From contig NZ_CALFYO010000021.1 of assembly GCF_937952055.1 (NCBI RefSeq), positions 682,001 to 746,000 of the forward strand: DNA of 64,000 nucleotides, in the 5' to 3' direction. Of the stretch, positions 50,925-60,500 are shown one piece after another. Source of the DNA: an uncultured Piscinibacter sp. Lineage in GTDB: Bacteria; Pseudomonadota; Gammaproteobacteria; Burkholderiales; Burkholderiaceae_C. The notes under the pieces were generated by a model, which made no database searches, was not told the DNA's origin, and saw only the letters and a list, made by a program, of their open reading frames with translations. The position numbers and the translations under genes were made by a program. How positions within the stretch are numbered: position 1 is the stretch's first letter; each line of letters starts with the position of its first letter.

Positions 50925-51787
50925 ACGAGACGACGGGCGACATCGAGGTGCGCATTGCCGGGTTGAACGTGCACCCCATCAAGTCCTGCGCCGGCATCGC
51001 GATGACCGAGGCGCTGGTCATCGAGACCGGGCTGGAGTTCGACCGCGCCTGGATGGTGGTCGACGAACGCGGCCAGTTCGTCAGCCAGCGCGAGCTGCCG
51101 CGCATGGCGCTGGTGCAGCCGAAGCTTCGGCAGCTCGACATGGTGCTGCGTGCGCCGGGCATGCTGGCGCTGCACGTGTCGCTCGACACCGTCGAGTCCG
51201 CGGTGGAGGCGACCGTCTGGGACGACACCGTGGCGGCCTACGACATGGGCGACCTCGCCGCGCAGTGGTTCAGCGACTTTCTCGGACGCAAGCTGCGCCT
51301 GGTGCGCTTCGATCCCGAGCAGCGCCGGCTCTCCGACCGGCGCTGGACCGGACCGATCGAGGCGGAGAACGCCTTCTCCGACGGCTTCCCACTGCTCGTC
51401 GCGTCGACCGAGGGCCTGGCGGAACTGAACCGCCGCCTCGCGCAGGCCGGTCACGCCGCGGTGACGATGCAACGCTTCCGCCCCAACCTCGTGCTCGACG
51501 GGCTCGACGCGCACGGCGAGGACCACCTCGACGAGATCGTCTTCGCCGCGCCCGAAGGCCCGGTGCGCCTCAAGCTGGTCAAGCCCTGCAGCCGCTGCAC
51601 CATCCCCGATGTCGACCCGGCCACCGGCGCGCAGGGCCACGCGGTGGGCGACGCGCTCGCCGCCTACCGCGCCGACGCGCGGCTGGACGGCGCATTGACC
51701 TTTGGCATGAACGCGGTGGTCCTCGAAGGCATCGAGGCCACGCTGAAAGTCGGCATGACGGGCCAGGCGACCTACCGTTTCGAGTGA
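50921..51787 (+). CDS. MOSC domain protein (YcbX-like, molybdenum cofactor binding)
   Basis: The 288-residue protein has an N-terminal MOSC beta-barrel domain (LNVHPIKSCAGIAMTEA) and the MOSC core, with FRPNLVLDG and the cysteine motif KPCSRCTIPDVD, where Cys may bind the molybdenum cofactor. It lacks the C-terminal 2Fe-2S domain of E. coli YcbX. It begins with GTG overlapping the AsmA stop (GTGA), so it is translationally coupled. Confidence 0.88.
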   Translation: MNETTGDIEVRIAGLNVHPIKSCAGIAMTEALVIETGLEFDRAWMVVDERGQFVSQRELPRMALVQPKLRQLDMVLRAPGMLALHVSLDTVESAVEATVWDDTVAAYDMGDLAAQWFSDFLGRKLRLVRFDPEQRRLSDRRWTGPIEAENAFSDGFPLLVASTEGLAELNRRLAQAGHAAVTMQRFRPNLVLDGLDAHGEDHLDEIVFAAPEGPVRLKLVKPCSRCTIPDVDPATGAQGHAVGDALAAYRADARLDGALTFGMNAVVLEGIEATLKVGMTGQATYRFE

Positions 51788-51805
51788 GCCGCCTCAGCGA
51801 AGCGC

Positions 51806-51823
51806 CTCTGCAGGTGTGCAGAG
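51806..51823. other. small hairpin between the MOSC and EamA genes
   Basis: CTCTGCA, a four-base loop, then TGCAGAG form a perfect 7-bp stem 18 bases after the MOSC stop. There is no T-tract after it, so it does not look like a standard intrinsic terminator. Confidence 0.4.
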
Positions 51824-51878
51824 CCGGCGGCTCGACGCAGGCCGACGTTGGCCAGCTTCGCGGGGCCTTCGCTTGAGC

Positions 51879-52772
51879 GTGAGCCGCCTCGCCAACTGGC
51901 AGCTCTTTGCCATCTGCGTGCTCGTCTGGGGCACCACCTGGTATGCGATCACCTGGCAGATCGCCGACGTCGCGCCGGAGTTCGCCGTCGCGCTGCGCTT
52001 CGCGCTGGCCGGCACGGTCGTGCTCGCCTTCGCCGCACGGCGCGGCGTGCCGCTGCGCTTCACGCCGCGCGACCACGCCCGGCTCGCGCTGCAGGGCGCG
52101 TTCATGTACGGCCTGTCCTACGTCTGCGTCTACCACGCCGAACGGCACGTCGTGTCCGGACTGGTGGCGGTGGGCTACTCGGCCTCGCCGCTGGTGGTGT
52201 CGCTCGGCGCCGCCGCGGCCTTCGGCGCGGCCCTGTCCGCGCGCTTCCTGCTCGGCGGCCTGGTCGGCCTGGCCGGGGTGACGCTGATCTTCTGGCCCGA
52301 GATCGCTGGTCCCAGCCCGGGCGCGCGCAGCGCGCTCGGCACGGCGTTCACCGTCGCCGCCGTGCTGCTCTCGGCCGTGGGCAGCCTTTCGGCGAGCCGC
52401 AATCGCCACCACGGCCTGCCCTTCTGGCCGGCGCTCGGCTACGGCATGGTCTACGGCGCACTCGCCGCATTGCTGGCCTCGCTGGCGCTGGGGCGCGAAT
52501 TGCGGCTGCCGACGGACGCCGCCTGGTGGCTGTCGCTGCTCTACCTGGCCATCGCCGGATCGGTGCTGACCTTCGCCTGCTACCTGACGCTGCAGGATCG
52601 CCTCGGCCCCGGGCCGGCCGGCACCATCGGTGTGATGACGCCGCTTCTCGCGCTGCTCGTGTCGCTGGCGTTCGAGGGCTACCGCCCGCAGTGGCCGACC
52701 CTGCTCGGCGCGGCGCTCGCCATCGCCGGCAACGTGGCGATGCTCAGCCGCGGCGCGGCGGCAAGGGGATGA
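51879..52772 (+). CDS. EamA-family (DMT) transporter
   Basis: The 297-residue protein has about ten membrane spans in two five-span EamA repeats, with FAICVLVWGTTWYAI in the first and a matching region after residue 150. Such proteins export amino acids or other small metabolites. There is no ATG near the first span; GTG 51879 and TTG 51873 are both possible and the GTG is chosen. It ends inside the 3' end of the convergent pirin gene (29-bp overlap). Confidence 0.85.
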   Translation: MSRLANWQLFAICVLVWGTTWYAITWQIADVAPEFAVALRFALAGTVVLAFAARRGVPLRFTPRDHARLALQGAFMYGLSYVCVYHAERHVVSGLVAVGYSASPLVVSLGAAAAFGAALSARFLLGGLVGLAGVTLIFWPEIAGPSPGARSALGTAFTVAAVLLSAVGSLSASRNRHHGLPFWPALGYGMVYGALAALLASLALGRELRLPTDAAWWLSLLYLAIAGSVLTFACYLTLQDRLGPGPAGTIGVMTPLLALLVSLAFEGYRPQWPTLLGAALAIAGNVAMLSRGAAARG

Positions 52773-53616
52773 ACTCGGTCTCGCCGGGAACCGGCGGGAA
52801 GCGCTGCGCCTCCCAGTCGTCCTGTGCCTGGACGATGCGTTCCTTGCGCGAGGCGACGAAGTTCCAGACGATGAAGCGCGGGCCGAGCGGCGCGCCGCCG
52901 ATCATCACCACGCGCGCGCCGCCCTGCGCATGCAGCAGCGGCTGCGAGCCGGCCGGAAGCACCGCCATCGTGTGCGGCGGCACGGGCGTGCCGCCGACCG
53001 TGATCGGCGCATCCACGCTGTAGACGGCACGCTCCTGCGCCACGTCGGGCAGCACCAGCGAGCCCCCGGAGGCCAGCGCGATGTCGACATACAGCGTCGG
53101 CGACAGGGTGGCCACCGGCGAGGTCACGCCGAACGCCGTGCCGACCAGCACGCGCACCGCCGCGTCGGGCAGGTTGTGCTCCGGCAGCTCGTGGGCCGGG
53201 TGATGCTGGAAGGCCGGTTCGTCCTGCTCGTGCTCGACCGGCAGCGCGCACCACAGCTGCAGCCCGTGGCTACGCCGCGGCACGCCGCGCAGGTCGTCGG
53301 GGGTGCGCTCCGAATGCACGATGCCGCGGCCGGCGGTCATCCAGTTGATCGCGCCGGGCTCGATGCGCTGGACCACCCCGGTGGAGTCGCGGTGCAGCAT
53401 CGCGCCCTCGAACAGGTAGGTCACCGTGGCCAGCCCGATGTGCGGGTGCGGCCGCACGTCGTGGTTGTCCTGGGGCTGCACGCTGATCGGCCCGAAGTGG
53501 TCGAAGAACAGGAACGGCCCGACCGCCTGACGCTGGGCCGAGGGCAGGCAGCGACGCACGAGGAAACCGCCGCCGAGATCCTTGGGCGACGGGTCGATGA
53601 GCTGCAGCGTGGTCAT
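52744..53616 (-). CDS. pirin-family protein
   Basis: The 290-residue bicupin protein contains PHPHIGLATVTYLFEG and GRGIVHSERT, which hold the metal-binding histidines and glutamate of pirins, some of which act as quercetinases or redox sensors. The start is ATG 53616 with the family N-terminus LQLIDPSPKDLGGGFLV; longer frames upstream run into the ychF promoter region. It is divergent from ychF and its tail overlaps the EamA gene. Confidence 0.92.
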   Translation of the reverse strand: MTTLQLIDPSPKDLGGGFLVRRCLPSAQRQAVGPFLFFDHFGPISVQPQDNHDVRPHPHIGLATVTYLFEGAMLHRDSTGVVQRIEPGAINWMTAGRGIVHSERTPDDLRGVPRRSHGLQLWCALPVEHEQDEPAFQHHPAHELPEHNLPDAAVRVLVGTAFGVTSPVATLSPTLYVDIALASGGSLVLPDVAQERAVYSVDAPITVGGTPVPPHTMAVLPAGSQPLLHAQGGARVVMIGGAPLGPRFIVWNFVASRKERIVQAQDDWEAQRFPPVPGETEFIPLPPRRG

Positions 53617-53642
53617 GGAAAGGCCAGTGTAGGCTGCCCGCC

Positions 53643-53648
53643 TAAAAT
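53643..53648 (+). promoter_or_regulatory. candidate -10 box for ychF
   Basis: TAAAAT lies 35 bases before the ychF ATG, in the 67-bp pirin/ychF divergent spacer, and resembles the lysS box. No good -35 is seen at normal spacing. Confidence 0.4.
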
Positions 53649-53683
53649 CCGCGACTTCCTCGCGGTATTCCGAAAGCCCCCTC

Positions 53684-54778
53684 ATGAGCCTCAAGTGCGG
53701 CATCGTGGGCCTGCCCAACGTCGGCAAGTCCACCCTTTTCAATGCCCTGACCAAAGCCGGCATCGCCGCCGAGAACTACCCGTTCTGCACCATCGAGCCC
53801 AACGTCGGCGTGGTCGAGCTGCCCGACCCTCGGCTCGAGCAGCTTGCGGCCATCGTCAAGCCCGAGCGCGTGGTGCCGGCGATCGTCGAGTTCGTTGACA
53901 TCGCCGGGTTGGTGGCCGGCGCGAGCAAGGGCGAAGGCCTGGGCAACCAGTTCCTCGCCCATATCCGCGAAACCGACGCGATCGTCAACGTGGTGCGCTG
54001 CTTCGAGGACGAGAACGTCATCCACGTGGCCGGCAAGGTGGACCCGATCGCCGACATCGAGGTCATCCAGACCGAGCTGTGCCTGGCCGACCTGGCCACC
54101 GTCGACAAGTCGCTGGCGCGCTACACCAAGGTGGCCAAGGCGGGCAACGACAAGGAAGCGCAGCGCCTCGTCGACGTGCTGCTCAAGTGCCAGGCGGCGC
54201 TCAACGAGGCGAAGCCGGTGCGCAGCATCGATTTCAGCAAGGAAGAGCTGGTGGTGCTCAGGCCGCTGTGCCTGATCACCGCCAAGCCGGCGATGTTCGT
54301 CGGCAACGTCGACGAGCACGGCTTCGAGAACAACCCGCTGCTCGACAAGCTGCGCGCCTACGCCGAGGCGCAGAAGGCACCGGTGGTGGCCATCTGCGCC
54401 AAGACCGAGGCCGAGCTGGCCGACATGTCCGACGAGGACCGGCTGATGTTCCTGCAGGAGATGGGCCAGACCGAGCCGGGCCTGAACCGGCTGATCCGCG
54501 CCGCCTTCAAGCTGCTCGGCCTGCAGACCTACTTCACCGCCGGCGTGAAGGAGGTGCGCGCCTGGACCATCCACGCCGGCGACACCGCACCGCAGGCGGC
54601 CGGCGTGATCCACACCGACTTCGAGCGCGGCTTCATCCGCGCGCAGACCATCGCCTTCGACGACTTCGTCGCCTTCAAGGGCGAACAGGGGGCGAAGGAC
54701 GCCGGCAAGATGCGCGCGGAAGGCAAGGAGTACCTCGTCAAGGACGGCGACGTGATGAACTTCCTGTTCAACGTCTGA
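53684..54778 (+). CDS. ychF: redox-regulated ATPase YchF (OLA1 family)
   Basis: The 364-residue P-loop NTPase has G1 GLPNVGKST (residues 9-17), switch region ENYPFCTIEPNVG and DIAGLVAGASKGEGLGNQFL. The NVDE segment replaces the usual NKxD motif, explaining ATP rather than GTP use in this family, and a TGS-like domain follows. YchF interacts with ribosomes and affects oxidative-stress responses. Its ATG is preceded by a CGAAAGCCC leader shared with lysS. Confidence 0.97.
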   Translation: MSLKCGIVGLPNVGKSTLFNALTKAGIAAENYPFCTIEPNVGVVELPDPRLEQLAAIVKPERVVPAIVEFVDIAGLVAGASKGEGLGNQFLAHIRETDAIVNVVRCFEDENVIHVAGKVDPIADIEVIQTELCLADLATVDKSLARYTKVAKAGNDKEAQRLVDVLLKCQAALNEAKPVRSIDFSKEELVVLRPLCLITAKPAMFVGNVDEHGFENNPLLDKLRAYAEAQKAPVVAICAKTEAELADMSDEDRLMFLQEMGQTEPGLNRLIRAAFKLLGLQTYFTAGVKEVRAWTIHAGDTAPQAAGVIHTDFERGFIRAQTIAFDDFVAFKGEQGAKDAGKMRAEGKEYLVKDGDVMNFLFNV

Positions 54779-54875
54779 ACGCAGGCGCAGGCTTATTCTG
54801 CGTCAACGCCGGCGAGGCGCCCGGCACGCACAATGGCGCCATCGGCGCCTGCGGGCGTCTCCGCACGGCAAGCCC

Positions 54876-56633
54876 ATGAACCACAAGCCCGAGCGCGACG
54901 CGGCGCACGAGGAAACGCCCACCGAACGCCTGGACCGCGAGTTGCACGTGGCGGCCTCGCCGCTGACGGGGGGCCTGTCGCCGGTGTCGCTGTCGCTGGC
55001 CTGGGCCGACTGGGCCTTGCACCTCGCCGTGTCGCCGGGCCGCCAGATGGAGCTGGCGGCGTTGGCCTCGAAGCTCGCGCTGGCCACCCTGCAGGGCAAC
55101 GGCGCGCCATCCGGTGCAGCCGACGAGGACCCGCGCTTCCGCCACCCCGACTGGGAGGCGTGGCCCTTCCACATGATGCGCGTCGGCTTCCGCAATGCCG
55201 AGACCTGGTGGCACGCCGCCACCCAGTTTCCGGGCATGACCCGCCACCACACCGAGCTGACCGATTTCATGGCGCGGCAGTGGCTGGGCCTGCTGACGCC
55301 GGCCAACTGGCTGCCCACCAACCCGGTCGTCCTGAAGGCGAACATCGAGCAATTCGGCGTGCCGCTGCAGCGCGGGCTGGCCAACTGGCTGGAGGACATC
55401 ACGACGCCGGTCGCGGCGCGTGCCGCGGCGCAGCGCGAGGCGCACTTCAAGGTCGGCCGTGACGTCGCGGTCACGCCGGGCGAGGTGGTGATGCGCAACG
55501 ACCTCGTCGAGCTGATCCGCTACACGCCGCAGACGAAGACGGTGCATGCCGAGCCGGTGCTGATCGTGCCTTCCTGGATCATGAAGTACTACATCCTCGA
55601 CCTGTCGCCGCACAACTCGCTGGTGCGCTACCTGGTCTCGCAGGGGCACGTGGTCTACATGATCTCGTGGAAGAACCCCGAGGGCAGCGATCACGACCTG
55701 ACGATGGACGACTACCTGCGCCTCGGTCCGTTCGACGCGCTGAGGGCGATCGCCGCGCACAACCCGCCGCGCACGAGGGTGCACGCCATGGGCTACTGCC
55801 TGGGCGGCACGCTGATGGCCATCGCCGCAGCGGCGCTGGCGCGCGCCGGCGTCGTGCGCGACCGCGGCCGGCTGGCGCTGCTGGCCACGCTGACGCTGCT
55901 GGCCGCACAGACCGACTTCTCCGAGCCCGGGGAACTGGGCCTGTTCATCGACGAGAGCCAGGTGGCCTATCTGCAGGAGCTGAACCGCGGCCGTGGCTAC
56001 TTCCCCGGCGAGTCGATGGCCGGATCGTTCCAGTTCCTGCATTCGCGTGACCTGGTTTGGACGCGGCGCATGCGCGAGTACCTGATGGGCGAACGCGAGC
56101 AGCCCAGCGACCTGATGGCCTGGAACAGCGACACCACGCGCATGCCGGCACGCATGCACCACGAGTACCTTACCGCGCTGTACCTGCACAACGCGCTGGC
56201 CACCGGCAGCTACCGCCTCGGCGGGCGCGAGGGCACGTCGGTGTCGCTGGCCGACCTGCATCTGCCGATCTTCATGGTCGGCACCACGCGCGACCACGTC
56301 TCGCCCTGGCGCTCGGTCTACAAGCTGCACCACCTCTGCCCTGCCGAGATCAGCTTCGTGCTCGCCAGCGGCGGGCACAACGCCGGCATCGTTGCCGAGC
56401 CTGGCCACGCGAACCGCAGCTACCGCATGGGCAAGCGCGCCGCCCATGGCCCCTGGATCGCGCCGGAGGACTGGGAACGCGGTGCCAGCGAGCACGACGG
56501 CTCGTGGTGGCCGGCCTGGCAGCAATGGCTGACCCGCCATTCGTCGCGCCGACGCACACCGCCCCCGCTGCCGCGTGGAACTTCGCTCGGTTCGGCGCCG
56601 GGCGAGTACATCACGAGGTGTTTCGCCGATTGA
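54876..56633 (+). CDS. phaC: class I poly(3-hydroxyalkanoate) synthase
   Basis: The 585-residue protein polymerises 3-hydroxyacyl-CoA into storage granules. The lipase-like box has cysteine in place of serine: GYCLGG with Cys308. The other catalytic residues are Asp473 (TTRDHVSPW) and His501 (SGGHNAGI). A hydrophilic N-terminal region of about 100 residues precedes the alpha/beta-hydrolase domain, as in class I enzymes. No phaA, phaB, phasin or phaR is adjacent, so it is probably a solitary or second synthase. The C-terminal 25 residues are basic and Pro-rich. Confidence 0.93.
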   Translation: MNHKPERDAAHEETPTERLDRELHVAASPLTGGLSPVSLSLAWADWALHLAVSPGRQMELAALASKLALATLQGNGAPSGAADEDPRFRHPDWEAWPFHMMRVGFRNAETWWHAATQFPGMTRHHTELTDFMARQWLGLLTPANWLPTNPVVLKANIEQFGVPLQRGLANWLEDITTPVAARAAAQREAHFKVGRDVAVTPGEVVMRNDLVELIRYTPQTKTVHAEPVLIVPSWIMKYYILDLSPHNSLVRYLVSQGHVVYMISWKNPEGSDHDLTMDDYLRLGPFDALRAIAAHNPPRTRVHAMGYCLGGTLMAIAAAALARAGVVRDRGRLALLATLTLLAAQTDFSEPGELGLFIDESQVAYLQELNRGRGYFPGESMAGSFQFLHSRDLVWTRRMREYLMGEREQPSDLMAWNSDTTRMPARMHHEYLTALYLHNALATGSYRLGGREGTSVSLADLHLPIFMVGTTRDHVSPWRSVYKLHHLCPAEISFVLASGGHNAGIVAEPGHANRSYRMGKRAAHGPWIAPEDWERGASEHDGSWWPAWQQWLTRHSSRRRTPPPLPRGTSLGSAPGEYITRCFAD

Positions 56634-56650
56634 AGCCCGGGGGCGCGCCG

Positions 56651-56656
56651 GATAAT
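56651..56656 (+). promoter_or_regulatory. candidate -10 box for the aldo/keto reductase gene
   Basis: GATAAT followed by GCGCGC lies nine bases before the ATG at 56666. At normal -10 to +1 spacing the transcript would begin two or three bases before the start codon. Confidence 0.4.
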
Positions 56657-56665
56657 GCGCGCTCC

Positions 56666-57568
56666 ATGCCTCTGCCCCTGACCACCCTGGCCGCCGACGG
56701 CCCCCTTCTCTCGCCCGTCGTCGCCGGCGCATGGCGCATGGCCGACTGGCAGTGGGATGCGCAACGGCGGCTGCGCTGGATCGAACAATGTGCCGAACTC
56801 GGCGTGACCAGCTTCGACCACGCCGACATCTACGGCGGCTACCAGGTCGAGACGCTGTTCGGCGAGGCGCTGGCGCTGGCACCGGCGCTGCGCGATCGAC
56901 TGCAGTTGGTGGGCAAGTGCGGCATCAAGCTGGTCGACGCAGCGCGGCCGGCGCACCGACTGAAACACTACGACACCTCGGCCGCGCACATCGTCGCCAG
57001 CGCGGAGGCCTCGCTGCGCGCGTTGCGTACCGACCGGCTCGACCTCCTGCTCATCCACCGCCCCGACCCGCTGCTGGACGCCGACGAGGTGGCCGGCGCC
57101 TTCGGGTCGCTGCGCGATGCAGGCAAGGTGCTGCACTTCGGCGCCTCCAACTTCACGCCAGCGCAGTTCGAGCTGCTGTCCAGCCGCGTCGCCCTCGTCA
57201 CCAACCAGGTCGAGCTGCACCCGCTGCGCCGCGAGCCGCTCACCGACGGCACGCTGGACCAGCTGCAGCGCATGCGCATCCGCCCGATGATCTGGTCGCC
57301 GCTGGCTGGCGGCGCCCTGCTCGCCGGCCACGGCGAGGCCGAACGCCGCGTGCAGGCCGCACTCGCCCTTGTCGGCGCGCGCCACGGGACGAGCGCCGCC
57401 ACCATCGCCTTCGCCTGGCTGATGCGCCTGCCGAGCCGGCCGGTGCCGGTGGCTGGCTCGCGCCGCATCGAATCGCTGCGCGAGGCAGTCGACGCGTTGC
57501 GAGTCACGCTCGACCCGCAGGACTGGACGGAGGTCTGGCAGGCTGCCGCCGGACGAGAGGTTGCCTGA
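56666..57568 (+). CDS. aldo/keto reductase (YdhF-like)
   Basis: The 300-residue NADPH-dependent (beta/alpha)8-barrel oxidoreductase has the catalytic tetrad in context: FDHADIYGG (Asp, Tyr), LVGKCGI (Lys) and LLLIHRPDPLLD (His). The KCGI and HRPDPL strings resemble E. coli YdhF. The C-terminal VAGSRRIESLREAVDAL binds the cofactor phosphate. The frame upstream inside phaC is a shadow. The stop overlaps the histidine-kinase start region by eight bases. Confidence 0.92.
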   Translation: MPLPLTTLAADGPLLSPVVAGAWRMADWQWDAQRRLRWIEQCAELGVTSFDHADIYGGYQVETLFGEALALAPALRDRLQLVGKCGIKLVDAARPAHRLKHYDTSAAHIVASAEASLRALRTDRLDLLLIHRPDPLLDADEVAGAFGSLRDAGKVLHFGASNFTPAQFELLSSRVALVTNQVELHPLRREPLTDGTLDQLQRMRIRPMIWSPLAGGALLAGHGEAERRVQAALALVGARHGTSAATIAFAWLMRLPSRPVPVAGSRRIESLREAVDALRVTLDPQDWTEVWQAAAGREVA

Positions 57569-60500
57569 GTCGGTCGCCGTGTCCGCGCCCCTTCACGCCC
57601 CTGCCCCGGAGGCCCTTCCCGGGCCGGCCCGGCCTCGGTGGATCTGGGTCATTGCCGGCACGGCGCTGGCCTACCTGCTCGCCGGGCTGCTGGCGCTGCA
57701 GCTCGCGATCCCGCCGAGCTACGCGTCACCGCTCTATCCGTCGGCCGGCATCGCGCTGGCCGCCGTTCTGGTCTACGGGCGCCTCGCCGTGCCCGGCGTC
57801 GTGCTGGGCGCCTTCTGCGTCAATCTGTCGCTCAGCGCGCTGCGCGGCAATCTCGACCTCACCGCGCTGGGCGTGCCCGCGCTGATTGCGCTCGGCTCGG
57901 GCGCGCAGGCCTGGCTGGGCGCTTGGCTGATGCAGCGTTTTGCACGCCATCCCGAAGCGATCGACGAACCACGCGACGTGGCCGTGCTGTTCGGCCTGGG
58001 TGGCTTTGCGGCTTGCCTGCTGGCCGCCAGCGTGGCCACCCTCGTGCTGGTGGCCAGCGGTGCCGTCCCCATGTCTGCGGCCCTGGTCACCTGGGCCACC
58101 TGGTGGGCCGGCGACTCGTTCGGCGCGCTGATCGCCACGCCGATCGTGCTCACGCTGATCGGCCGCCCGCGGGGCGACTGGGCGGCGCGGCGAATGATCG
58201 TCGGTCTCACGCTCGCGCTCGTCACGCTGATGATGGCGGTGGGCATCGCGCAGGTGGCCCGCTGGGACGAGGAACGCCTGCGCAACGCCTTTGCCCGCGA
58301 CGCCGACCATGCCACCACCGTGCTGGAGGCGAGGCTGCGCGAACCGCTGATGGCCCTGGAGGCGCTGCGCGGCGTCTTCATCGCGTCCGACGAGGTCAGC
58401 CGTGACGAGATGCGGCGCGCCAGCACCGCCTGGCTGGCCGGCGGCGGCATCACCGCGATGGGCTGGTACGAAGCGATGGAGCGCAGTGCGGTGCCTGAGT
58501 TCGAGGCTCGCGTGCGTGCGGAGGGACTGGCACAGTTCCGCGTCTTCGAGCGCCCGGACGCCACGCCGACTCCGCGCGAGCCGGTGATCGCGATGCGTTA
58601 CATCGAGCCGCAGAACGCCAACGCCAGCGCGCTGGGACTGAATCTGCTCTCGGTACCGGCCGCGCGCAGAGCGGTCGAACTCAGCCGCCAGCAGGGCAAG
58701 CCGGTGGCGAGTGCCGTCTTCGCGCTGACGCAGATCTCCGTCGGCCAGGACCGCAACGGCGTGGTCATCTACCGCACCATCCACCTCGACGAAAGCGACG
58801 CATCGCGAGGCGGCCTGCTGCGCGGTGTGGTGTTCGTGACGCTGCGGCCGGTGCCGCTGCTGGCCGAACTGTCGGACGATGTGCCTCGCTACCTCGATCT
58901 CTGCCTGTTCGACGGCGATGCCACGGCCGCGATGCGCCGCATCGCCGGCGCGGACGGTTGCGAGGGCGAACCCTCCGCGGAACTGGTGCACACGCGCGAG
59001 CTGAGCTATGCGGGGCGGCGCTGGGAGTTGCGCGCCACGGCGCACCCCATGGACGTGCCCGAGGGCCGCGGCGTCAACGCCTGGCTGTTCTCGCTGGTCG
59101 GCCTGCTCGGCGCCGCGATGCTGGGCGCATTGCTGCTCGTCGTCACCGGCCGCTCGCGGCGCATCGAGACCGCCGTGCGCGAGCGCACCGCCGCGCTGCA
59201 GGCCGAAGTGCACGAGCGCGAGCGTGCTCAGGCAGCGCTGCGCGACAGCGAGCAGCGCTTCCGCAACATCCTCAACACCGCGCCGATCGGCATCCTCTAC
59301 ACCGACCTGCACGGCCACGTGAAGCAAGCCAATCCGCGCTTCTGCGAACTCACCGGCTACACCGAAGAAGAGCTGCAGGCGATGACCTCGGCGCAGTACA
59401 CCCATCCGGACGACGTGGCGCAGGATATGGATCTGTCGGGCCGGCTGGTGCGGGGCGATCTGCCGATGTACCGCCGCCAGAAGCGCTACGTCACCCGAGA
59501 CGGTCGCACGCTGTGGGTGCAGGCCACGGTGACGCTGCTTCGCGACGAGTACGGCCAGGCGCGACGCATCGTCGGCGTGGTCGAGGACATCACCGAGCAC
59601 TTGCGCCTGCAGGAGGCCGAGACGGCGCGCGAGCGCGCCGAAGCCGCCAATCGCGCGAAGAGCGAGTTCCTCTCGCGCATGAGCCATGAGCTGCGCACAC
59701 CGCTGAACGCGATGCTCGGCTTCGCGCAGTTGCTCGAGCTCGACCGTCGCCAGCCGCTCTCGCCCGACCAGCGGCCCTGGGTGGCGCAGATCCAGCAGGC
59801 CGGTTGGCATCTGCTGGAGATGATCAACGACGTGCTCGACCTGTCGCGCATCGAGTCGGGGAACCTGAAGCTGCAGATCGAGCCGGTGCAACTGTCCGAG
59901 CTGCTCGCCGCCAGCCTCGCAATGGTCGACACCGAGGCGAAGCGCCGCCATCTGACGGTGTCCACCGACCTCACCGACGGCACGGCGGTGCTGCTCGGCG
60001 ACGCCACGCGCGTCAAGCAGATCCTCGTGAACCTGCTGAGCAACGCGGTCAAGTACAACGCCGATGGCGGCCGCGTGCACGTCACCAGCCGGCTGCGACC
60101 GCACGACATGGTGGAGATCGCCGTCACCGACACCGGACTGGGCATGACGCCTGAGCAGCTCGCCGATCTGTTCCAGCCCTTCAACCGGCTCGGCCGCGAG
60201 CGCACCTCGCAGGAGGGCACCGGCATCGGACTGGTCATCAGCCAGCGCCTGGCCGAGCTGATGGGCGGTTCGCTGCGTGCGCGCAGCCTGGCCGGCGAAG
60301 GATCGTCGTTCATCCTCGCCCTGCCGCGCGCCGTCGAGGCCGACACCGTGCCATCCAACCTGGATCCGCTGGTCACCTCCAGCGCCGAGTACCACCGACG
60401 CATCGTCCACTACGTGGAGGACAACGAGACCAACGTCGAAGTGATGCGTGGCATCCTCGCGCAGCGGCCGCAGGTGCAGATGGACGTGTCGATGAACGGC

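Noticed and set aside
51806..51823. Hairpin after the MOSC gene as an intrinsic terminator
   Set aside because: The stem is perfect but only 7 bp and has no U-tract. It is listed only as a small hairpin.
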